From: Periconia sp. R9002
Lineage: Eukaryota > Ascomycota > Dothideomycetes > Pleosporales > Periconiaceae
Length of the DNA stretch: 64,000 nucleotides
Direction of reading: 5' to 3'
Assembly (NCBI GenBank): GCA_023627715.1
Contig: JAMAHW010000025.1
Coordinates: 186,001-250,000, forward strand
Shown: positions 56,246-64,000 of the stretch, in pieces
How positions within the stretch are numbered: the stretch's first letter is position 1
How the letters are laid out: every line of letters begins with the position of its first letter
Position numbers and translations under genes: made by a program
The notes under the pieces: model-generated
The model's input: the letters and a program-made list of their open reading frames with translations, nothing else
What the model was told of the DNA's origin: nothing
The model's database searches: none

Positions 56246-58579
56246 TTAGATATTTCCGGTTTCGAGATCTTTATCAAACGAATTGAACAGTTCATTGGAT
56301 TCGATTGACCAGGGAAAAGTACTCAATGCCTCCTGATCCAGCATGACGTCCCGAAAAATTTCATCCGCAGTGGAATTGTCAGATACTAACCGATCGATAA
56401 TGGAAACACAGCGAATTGATAGGGAATCCTGGCCGAGGTGCTCCCGCAGTGTCGCTCTAGCCAAGCGGACACCTTCATGCCATGTTTGCAGATCAGGCTC
56501 GTTGGGGAAGCTGATGATGCATAATATAATGACTAGAGCAGCGTGGAATAAGAAGTATCTAGAATGCGGTGTTAGCATAACTCCCACGAAGCTCAATAGG
56601 CTTTCGAAATAATTGGCAGGCTTACATGGCGTACCAGCCCTCTAGTCTGGTCAGACTTTGTGTTGAGTAATTATGAATTGATATGATTGTAGAGTGAGCA
56701 GCTTCAACACAAATTCGCTTGCATTGCTCATGAGGAGAATGCGCAATCTGGCCAGATGAAAGGCTTCGTTCGGCAATTGCTCGTCGCAACAAAATGTGGC
56801 GAAAGATGATAATTTTGAGATTCCAAATACGCCACCAGAGCCGGGATCTCGCGAACAAATACCAACGCGACTGACATGACGGGTCTTGGTTTATTTGAAA
56901 GTAAGAGGGAAGGGTATGGATCCAAGCATCTATCAAAGCGTTGATGGAAAGTGCGGCGTCCGCGGAGAGGCCAGGGTCTGCTAACAGCCGGTTCGAGATT
57001 GAATTTGTGTGAAGATGAAATTCACTCTGCGCCTTCAAAGAGGAATACACCGTCGGCTGAGCTGATTCTGTTGGAAGCTCTGATGTCTCTGGCGTAAGAA
57101 CCTGCGACATGATTAGCTGTGTACTAGCATACGGTCCGCGAGTAGTAGTTCACGGAGATATTTGCCCCAGTCACCATACCTCATCTTCAATGTTGAGCAC
57201 GGGATGCACATCCATCGAGTCTTGGTCGGGTAGCATTATGGCCCTTCCAAATGTAGTAGAGGCCCCGCTATCGAAAACGTATAGTCCCCACCAAACTCTC
57301 CTTCGAATCTCTCGTTCCATCAGGCTAATGGTCCAATGTGGAAGTTCGCGATGCAGTGCGATACTCAGTGAGGTGCGAACCGCAAGACCCAGCAGATTCC
57401 ATCCAGTATTAGGACTGTTTCTTTTCTGGCTCAAGTTGCTTAGTAGCACATGGGCTTGGACTGTTGCTAAATTGGCGACCTCAAGTACAGACTCGTGCTG
57501 ACCTAGCGTGAGCGCGCGGCGATAAAGATACTCTTCCAACCCGTCCTGATCATTGCTCAAGCTCCAAGCCCCAACAGCTATGATGGTGTGGTATAGCATA
57601 TCCCATGACCTCTTAGGAGGCCGTGCGATGACCTTGTGGTACTGAGCGCGAAATATACCCTCATGCACAAAGGGATAACAAACGTGGTAATCGCGGAAAT
57701 AAGCATCTATTAAAGTCGATGCGATTTGCTTGCTCAAAACACCGTTGGCGATGTATGATGATGACAGAATATTTTTCGGTTGATATGTTGAATCAATTCT
57801 TTGTTGCCAATCTGGAGGCCGGGCCTGACGCACGAGGCTGGCCCAGTCTAGCAAGCTCCGCAGAAAGACAACCCCGGAAGTTGGGCCTGTATTTCTATCA
57901 GATCAAGAGCGGTCATCTAGAGCAGCGATAAAAACCTAGATATCCAACACCTGCTGGTTCTACAGAGAGGGCAGCCATGCCATCCGATAGACCATCAATT
58001 TTTACATGCTCTTCTTCCCAATTGAAACCATCGGCATTAATGGGTACCGCTTCTGGTAGAACGGGGTCTTGATCTACTGCATTGTTGTTCTCTCGGAGGG
58101 GCCCTTCCGGTGTAAGTTGGGGAGCATCTGGGGTTTTGGAGGCAGCAACAGAATGGGAAAGTTGAGCCAGGTCGGGCGAATTCAGGGCAGCGTCAATATC
58201 GATCCCGGGGAGTAGTTTCAACACGAGCTTTTCAAGACTATGCATCCTATTTTCTACACTCGTGAGATATCTGTACAACACACCGTCAGATGATTCAATC
58301 ACTTGAGAGGCTGAAGTTGACTGACGCACGCGTGAGCGGTGACCGGACGACCCTCCCACTGTAGTGACATGACGAGCCGCTCTGCGTACAGCCGCTACAT
58401 GATGGAGCATCTTTGGAACACTTTTCGTGATCAGTCTTTCGATCTTGTGTTACAAATGCGATGAATCTACCTTCAGCTTCTTGATGCGGCAGCGGTCGCA
58501 CTTTCGCCAATTAGCACAATACCACCCTGAGCGTAGGAATAAGGAGCGCGGAGAGGAATACCGAAAAAGACTCCCTCAT
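56246..58579 (-). CDS. Zn2Cys6 (fungal-type) transcription factor
   Basis: Seven exons on the minus strand (58562-58579, 58471-58500, 58360-58420, 57936-58310, 57180-57886, 56626-57101, 56246-56558) give 659 residues. The N-terminus, split by two introns, reads RESFS-CDRCRIKKLK-CSKDAPSCSGC...C: the complete Zn2Cys6 DNA-binding cluster. A linker helix then LEKLVLKLLPGIDID, and the fungal_trans (middle homology) domain follows (YFRDYHVCYPFVHEGIFRAQY, RREIRRRVWWGLYVFDSGASTTFGRAIMLPDQ). It converges with the kinase-like gene, their stop codons being 38 bp apart. It is the natural candidate for the pathway-specific regulator of the transporter-kinase block. The 18-bp first exon is inferred from the ATG-to-zinc-cluster splice and needs transcript support. 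Confidence 0.82.
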
Positions 58580-59554
58580 CCTTCTATCAGGGAAGCTCGC
58601 GTTGTAGCATGTATCGAAGGTTTCAGTCGAAGGGGTAACTCGTCTCGATATCTGGAGAAGTCTCCTCTCGGTTGAATCTCGCGCCTCGGCTTTTTTCACA
58701 TTTTAACTTTTCTTTCAGATTCGTAGTGGTCTACAAAGAATCAAATTCAAACTATCGCATTGAGCATACCATGTGTATATACTTCGTCATCTGAACTACT
58801 GAGACCTAAGGGATCAATTTATCCACTCGAATAGTCACGTGACTCCATACGCGCACTCAAGCTGTCCTCAATCCTCACAGATACCTTGAGGATTTCCACG
58901 CTCATTTAAAGAAATTCAGCTTCTCCTCGAAAGACATTCGATATTGTTTGCGTTGCAGATCAATGGGCCGCTCGGAAGCATCATTTTCCGAGGAGATGTT
59001 TCTACTTACACTTATTGATCATGCCCCGTGCACACCTCAAGCTAGGAGGGCAATAAGTAATATATAGTAGGTAGACAACTCTTCACCTTTACTTTTCAGC
59101 GCGCTCGTTCCAAAGATGCTATATCCTGACCCCTCTACTTAGCTACTTATCATATCAATTGATACTAAAGTAGTCACATATCATTGATCCGTTCGCTTGA
59201 GTATTTTCTGAAAGAGGGCCGAAATCTGCAGTGTCAAGTCAAGGACTATATGAGCCACGAGACCACCTTCAAACGTGACCTAAGAAAAAGAGATGGCTGT
59301 TTTCTACTACGTGGTGCTCCAATACTATTCGTGATCCTCAACAACTCTTAGCACATGAGGTTCCACAAGTGGGCAGGGGTAGCCCCTAATAGACTATCCA
59401 CCCCCCACACTAACTCATCGACCGAGAAAATAACTAGATCAAAAAAATTCTTCTCCAGTGCGAGATGCAGCCTGATTGATGTAATGGTATACTTTTCACG
59501 CCTAGATATAAAATGTATAAGCCGCAAAATTTTGTTAAATCGCATCCCAAGATT
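58580..59554. other. intergenic, promoter of Zn2Cys6 gene and tRNA leader
   Basis: 975 bp. AT-rich with no gene seen; the last part precedes the tRNA. Confidence 0.4.
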
Positions 59555-59674
59555 GGGGGGTTGGCGCAATTGGTAGCGCATTGGTTTTCGGATACGTTCG
59601 GCGGCCTCACAGTCGGCGAACTAAGCGTAATTCAGATACACCAAAGGTTGTGGGTTCGATCCCCATGCCCCTCG
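59555..59674 (+). tRNA. tRNA-Arg (UCG anticodon), with intron
   Basis: Two exons, 59555-59591 and 59639-59674, give a 73-base mature tRNA with a 47-bp intron at the canonical 37/38 position. Stems: acceptor GGGGGGT/GCCCCTC (one G-U and one U-G pair), D GCGC/GCGC with AATTGGTA loop, anticodon TTGGT/ACCAA, T GTGGG/CCCAT with loop TTCGATC. Anticodon bases 34-36 are TCG (59588-59590), decoding CGA arginine. B-box GGTTCGATC is standard. The intron holds CGAA complementary to the anticodon-loop TTCG. Confidence 0.9.
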
Positions 59675-59679
59675 GTTTC

Positions 59680-59686
59680 TTTTTTT
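59680..59686 (+). terminator. RNA polymerase III terminator of tRNA-Arg
   Basis: Seven consecutive Ts, 6 bases after the tRNA end, terminate Pol III transcription. Confidence 0.8.
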
Positions 59687-59781
59687 CTCTCGGAACTCTT
59701 CGTTTTTATGGGTGGCGGCTTTAGGGGTGGTCTTGGCTGGTTGTGCATGAGGATCAATCAAATGTAAGAGTATAAGATTGA

Positions 59782-59827
59782 ATCATCGCAGAGTACTATT
59801 ACTCTTGGTATCACAGGCAGAAAAAAA
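59782..59827 (+). repeat. dispersed repeat, copy B
   Basis: Starts ATCATCGCAGAGTACTATTA and ends CACAGGCAG then an A-run; relative to copy A it lacks three bases just before CAGGCAG. Lies about 100 bp downstream of the tRNA-Arg gene. Confidence 0.55.
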
Positions 59828-59928
59828 CACAAGGTCGAGGACGGGACACACAGGAAATTTTGTGATGAGGATCAATAAGAACATTGCAAGATGCTTACCT
59901 ACGACGCAAACAACAATACCACCCACAT

Positions 59929-61565
59929 TCATCCAAGCAAGTCTTTATACATCTGACCTCTCGGTCGAAATCTCAGCTGTGGACCAATATGTCTGGAGCC
60001 TATCTGATCCAGCATATAGAACAACGGATGTTCCCCTTCATCTCCACCCCCAACCTTCTCGAAATCGAAATACCAGAGCGTCTTTGCCAGAACCAGAGGT
60101 ACTTCAGAGTAAACCACTGCCTTGCCGGCGCAATTCCGTGCACCAAGCGAAAACGGCATGAACGCGTCGTGCTGCAATTTCCACTCCTCGTCACTGGCAT
60201 CGGATTCTTCTCTGATCCATCGCTCGGGCTTGTGAATGTTGGGATCGCGAAAGTATGCTGGGTTGCGATGCACGCAATAGATGTTGACTCCGATTCTTGT
60301 GCCTGGGGGAATAATATGACCGTCTATAATGACCGGATTTGTAACAGCGTCTACTGGCAGGTCCCGCCATAGGGTAGTGTTTGACGACGGACTGATGCGT
60401 AACGTTTCGTCGATGAAAGCACGCAGAAATTTGCATGCTGCGAGTTTCGGTCCATCCCCAATTTCTTCAGCGCTTGAGAAAGTCTCTCTAACCTCCCTAG
60501 CTAGACGGTCGTATGTTTTGGGGTACCTAGAGAGGTAGAAGAAACTTGCTGATAACAACGATGCTGTAGTCTCCCCGGCGGCAGGTATGAGGAAGGCAGA
60601 TTCGGCCCAGAGCTCGCTTTTTCCCATACCCTGTCCCGTTTCAGGATCTTTGTAGTCGTGGATGGAAGACAGGAGGTCTGGCCGAGAATGCGTATCCTCC
60701 CTGAGGCGAGCATGGATCTTGTCGCTAATCATGCGATGGAACCGTCTTACCTTGGGCCAGATGAACGGAAGAAATAGTTTCTCCCAGCCGGTGTAACGTA
60801 AGGCAGGGAACTGAAGATAGACGTTGAGCCTACGGTTCATTGTAGATATCCCACCTGGCATCCACCGGTTTTTGTCGTTGGTTTGAAGTTCAAAGCCGTG
60901 TCCAAACCCGATTTCACCGCTAATATCAAGTGCTAACCGGCCGCATACTTGACTCATATCTGCGTTTTGGTTGTTTTCAGTAGTCTTCGCTATCTGCTGA
61001 AGGAAAATGTTGATCTGTTCTTTCATGACTGGTTCGAAGCGTCGCATTGCTCGCTCACTGAGTCCTTGGCCGGCGCTTGGTCCGATGAAGGCGTTTATCA
61101 ACCACATTGAATAAGTTGAAGACATTAGGGGTGACTTGGGTTACGAGGTATGCGTTTGATTTGAAGAGACGCTCATTTTGAAGTATATCTAAGAGGTACA
61201 TTAGGCACCAACTCGTAACTTTGTCGGAAGGCTTTTTTTACCGCGAAGTGCTTGCACTGAGTTGAATACCAGTTTGTTCGGACCTTGCCGTATAACTGAA
61301 CCATGTTTCCTGTGATCATCATATGTGGCGAAGTGAAGCCGGAGACGAAACGCGTGATATGCACCGTACCAATCTGTACATTTTGCGATGAGTGGTCCTG
61401 GGTATTTGCGTAAAGGATGCAGAAGTAAACGGTATGAATAGACAACAGCGCACTGTGCCTTATTAGTATATACCGAGTGCTTTGGACGTATCGACAGACC
61501 CTTAGCGCAAAGAAGTATACGCAAAGCTTCAAAAAAGAGAGCGCAGTGTCGATGATTTCCATCAT
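59929..61565 (-). pseudogene. Cytochrome P450 with an apparent frameshift
   Basis: Exons on the minus strand are 61500-61565, 61242-61452 and 61188 down to 59929. The first carries the membrane anchor, the second YPGPLIAKCTDWYGAYHAF. In the third, frame 1 reads NVFNLFNVVDKRLHRTKRR, then the frame breaks near 61068-61076 and continues in another frame at GQGLSERAMRRFEPVM. All other P450 features are intact: SELWAESAFLIPAAGETTAS (I helix), DETLRISP (K helix) and FSLGARNCAGKAVVYSE (haem loop). The missing codons fit loss of about 8 bases between short CGGC repeats, an inference from comparison with relatives; a sequencing error would look the same. The gene resembles fungal secondary-metabolite P450s. 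A Baeyer-Villiger monooxygenase follows to the right. Confidence 0.7.
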
Positions 61566-61681
61566 GGACTATAGGAGTCAGCGCCTTCTTGATAGCCGAT
61601 GAGAAAAGGTACAAGGATGAGCTATCGCGAGGATGGGTTTCGGTGAGCTTTCAGCGAGGATAAGTAGACCGTCCTTTCGAA

Positions 61682-61727
61682 CTGTGCCGCAAAACTCTCT
61701 GTGCCACAAAACCCTGTGCCGCAATTT
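61682..61727. repeat. three imperfect tandem copies of CTGTGCCGCAAAA
   Basis: CTGTGCCGCAAAACTCT, CTGTGCCACAAAACC and CTGTGCCGCAATTTG follow each other. Confidence 0.7.
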
Positions 61728-63039
61728 GACTTCGGTTGCCGACAAGCTGCAACATGCTCGTTGCACGCGAAACAGAACTATAGTATTGTGCTGGTTTGCC
61801 CACGCTCATGCTAGGTAACGCAAGCTTATGTAGATAGTTGTTCTTTATTGTGAATGAAGGTAGATCGGTCCTTTGATCAAGAACGTATCGTTTGTATGCC
61901 ATGATATTGGTATCGATACCCCGAGCAATCACATTGCCAAGCGAGATATACTGCTATCTTCATATTTCTGTTTTATTAATCGTGTGTCACCAGGCGCTTG
62001 GCGATAGATATGAAAATTCCCAAAATGAATCCAGTTGTATTCTAATATTTGAACATTTAGAAATGCATTAGTGCGAGACTGGATAGTATTTCAGCAGCCA
62101 TGATGCAATCACATCTTTCGAACTCACTTGGCTCCAATCCAGCATGAAGGGTCCCGATTGCCTTGTTTTCTTTCCCACGGTGATATTCGGCAGAAACATT
62201 CCCCAGGAATCCAACCTAGCCCACGAGACCTACCTCAACACTCCTTTCTCCCGATAGACAACCCCTCCTCCACGAGACTCCAATATCGGAAATGTATCTC
62301 CAAAGTCTCAATTCTATTGGTCAATTTCCCAGGAACACGGCGAGTCCGCTGATCCGGGGTCGATGATGGGATAACAAGTAAATAAGTCAAGCGTAGAGCA
62401 ACGAATAGTTATAACCCGGCATCACCGAAAGCGGTAACTCGGACCATCTAGCGCATACTCCAGTGTGTTTCTATGCATGTAGACTGTTACTATAGACGGA
62501 GAAGCAGGGTTGTGTCTTTTGCTGAACCGGCTCCCTTATGTACCCCGCAATGTTTGGTCGTGCGGATGCGGGGTGTTGGTGTATTTGATGACGTTAGGGT
62601 ACCCGGATACCAGCATAAGCAGTTCCGTCGGATGTGGCGCATATCCTATCTATTCCCGGGAGATGTTGTATCGATAAATCCAGTTTTGGTTGGGATTGGG
62701 ACAGAGTCGAGGAGCTTCAGGGCATACGCATAAAGAACGTGGAAGTTTGTATCGGATTAGACTTAGGTATAGGCTCTCTCCGCTCCTCCAGCTTGTATTA
62801 TTTGTAAGTTAGAGGGATGCAACTACAGGGGTATAGCCCAACAATCCACCCCCTCTGTAGTTTGAAACTCGATAGTTAATAGTGGATGGTCTGGGACTTG
62901 AAATGGCTAGCGATTGAGAGGAACGCTGACTCGTTCCAGTCGAAGCTTGCCTAGCCACCAAGGGAACTGCTAGATGAATTTAGTGGAGAAGGGCGATCAC
63001 AAATGATGTACAATGAGGGGGTGTGCGACATGCCGAACG

Positions 63040-63048
63040 TATATATAG
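63040..63048 (+). promoter_or_regulatory. TATA box of the Baeyer-Villiger monooxygenase gene
   Basis: TATATATAG, about 92-100 bp upstream of the ATG at 63140. Confidence 0.5.
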
Positions 63049-63139
63049 AGAGTGAAGAGTAGTTTTCTTTGATTCGTTTCACGCAGAACTTTTTACAGAC
63101 AATCGAACGCGCGTATACAGGATTCATTCTTCAATAAAT

Positions 63140-64000
63140 ATGGTCTTACGAACAGATATCGCAGTGACGGATTCGCACGCTGTACCTGGCAATGATAGCT
63201 ATGCAGACAACCTAGAGACCGATGTGCTCATTGTCGGAGCGGGGTTCGGTGGCATATACCTGATGCACAAGTTGCGGCAGTTGGGCTTCAACTGCAAGAT
63301 ATATGAGGCAGGGAAAGAGCTGGGTGGAATATGGCATTGGAACTGCTATCCTGGAGCTCGAGTTGACACCCAGGTTCCGATATATGAGTATTCTCTGCCC
63401 GAAGTGTGGGAGGTAAGCATGCCCTTATCTCGTATGTTGTGTACTACTCACCGGTATTTTCAGGATTGGACTTGGTCTGAGAGATATCCTGGTTTCGTTG
63501 AACTTCGCAGATACTTCGAACACGTGGAGAAGAAGCTTGATATCAAGAAGGATGTGGCTTTCGACACACGCGTTACTGGAGCTCACTTTGATAAGCCATC
63601 ATCAAAATGGGTCATCGAAACTGAAGATGGGCGAACTGCCAAAGCACAATACCTACTTCTAGCCACCGGTTTTGCAGCTAAGCGTCATTTCCCAGACTGG
63701 ATGGGCATGGAAAAGTTCAAGGGGGAAATCCATCACTCTTCGTTCTGGCCCGATGCTGGTGTGGACGTCAAAGGAAAGCGGGTTGCTGTAGTCGGCACGG
63801 GCTCCACTGGTGTCCAAATCGCCCAGGAAACCTCAAAGACAGCTGGTTCAGTCACAGTGTTCCAACGCACTCCCAACCTTTCTCTTCCTATGAAGCAGAA
63901 GCCCCTTACCAAGGAGGAGCAACAAAACCGGAAGCCACAATATCCCGAATTGTACAAATACAGGATGACGACATTTGCTGGATTCCAATATGATTTTGTG
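63140..64000 (+). CDS. Baeyer-Villiger monooxygenase (FAD/NADPH), 5' part, runs off the edge
   Basis: Two exons in the window (63140-63412, 63464-beyond 64000) give 91 + 179 codons so far, with an intron of 51 bp. The FAD-binding GAGFGGIYLMHKL comes first, then GGIWHWNCYPGARVDTQ, the typical BVMO start. FKGEIHHSSFW is the BVMO fingerprint (F-x-G-x-x-x-H-x-x-x-W), and VVGTGSTGVQIAQE is the NADPH-binding Rossmann motif. It inserts oxygen next to a ketone, giving esters or lactones, in secondary metabolism or hydrocarbon catabolism. The C-terminal half is outside the window. It follows the frameshifted P450 by 1.6 kb. Confidence 0.92.
   Translation, partial: MVLRTDIAVTDSHAVPGNDSYADNLETDVLIVGAGFGGIYLMHKLRQLGFNCKIYEAGKELGGIWHWNCYPGARVDTQVPIYEYSLPEVWEVSMPLSRMLCTTHRYFQDWTWSERYPGFVELRRYFEHVEKKLDIKKDVAFDTRVTGAHFDKPSSKWVIETEDGRTAKAQYLLLATGFAAKRHFPDWMGMEKFKGEIHHSSFWPDAGVDVKGKRVAVVGTGSTGVQIAQETSKTAGSVTVFQRTPNLSLPMKQKPLTKEEQQNRKPQYPELYKYRMTTFAGFQYDFV

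Larger units (their letters stand above)
61566..63139. other. intergenic, one short imperfect repeat
   Basis: 1.6 kb. The imperfect direct repeat at 61682-61727 is listed separately. It includes the TATA-like element of the BVMO gene. Confidence 0.45.

Overview
This is nuclear DNA of a filamentous ascomycete (Pezizomycotina). Most genes carry short GT-AG introns of about 46-113 bp, many with CTAAC/CTAAT-type branch sites. Typical families of this group are present: a HET-domain protein, a fungal rhodopsin-type membrane protein, a Zn2Cys6 regulator, cytochrome P450s, MFS sugar transporters, a DASH-complex subunit and a Baeyer-Villiger monooxygenase. A class such as Leotiomycetes or Dothideomycetes is plausible but cannot be settled from this sequence alone. 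Exon structures were built by hand from reading frame, splice-site form and conserved family motifs; for nearly every gene the exon lengths sum to an intact frame.

The left part (1-32 kb) is gene-sparse and accessory. It holds a cysteine-rich single-pass membrane protein (959-1908), a secreted cyclase-family hydrolase (3161-4423, minus), a complete P450 (5926-7707), a monocarboxylate-type MFS transporter (9140-10718), a secreted LVIVD-repeat protein (11234-13066, minus), a rhodopsin-type protein (15447-17287), an F-box-like protein (17840-18868, minus), a secreted bacterial-style lysozyme-fold protein with cysteine-rich N-terminal modules (19276-20332, minus), an alpha/beta hydrolase (22307-23127, minus), an NMN-adenylyltransferase-like protein (25812-26743, minus) divergent from a HET protein (27544-29400), and an NRAMP metal transporter (29605-31516, minus). 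Long intergenic stretches of 1-2.7 kb separate them.

The middle (33-48.6 kb) is dense and mostly housekeeping: a BTB-like protein, RNase H2 subunit B divergent from Mcm10, a tubulin-tyrosine-ligase-family protein, a nuclear protein rich in S/T-P sites divergent from DASH subunit Duo1, galactokinase, and a hypothetical protein. The two divergent promoters carry candidate cell-cycle elements (an MluI-type box; paired forkhead sites).

The right part (49-64 kb) is again accessory. Two different sugar-family MFS transporters, a P-loop carbohydrate/nucleoside kinase-like protein and a Zn2Cys6 transcription factor form a compact block that looks like a substrate-uptake and phosphorylation cluster. 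An intron-containing tRNA-Arg(UCG), a P450 with an apparent frameshift, and the 5' part of a Baeyer-Villiger monooxygenase running off the right edge follow. Other structure includes two strong hairpins at 52.2-52.5 kb, a stem-loop with two CACGTG boxes near 8.5 kb, and a dispersed repeat of about 42 bp seen three times (25.7, 32.3 and 59.8 kb). No CRISPR array, intact transposon or obvious virus is visible.
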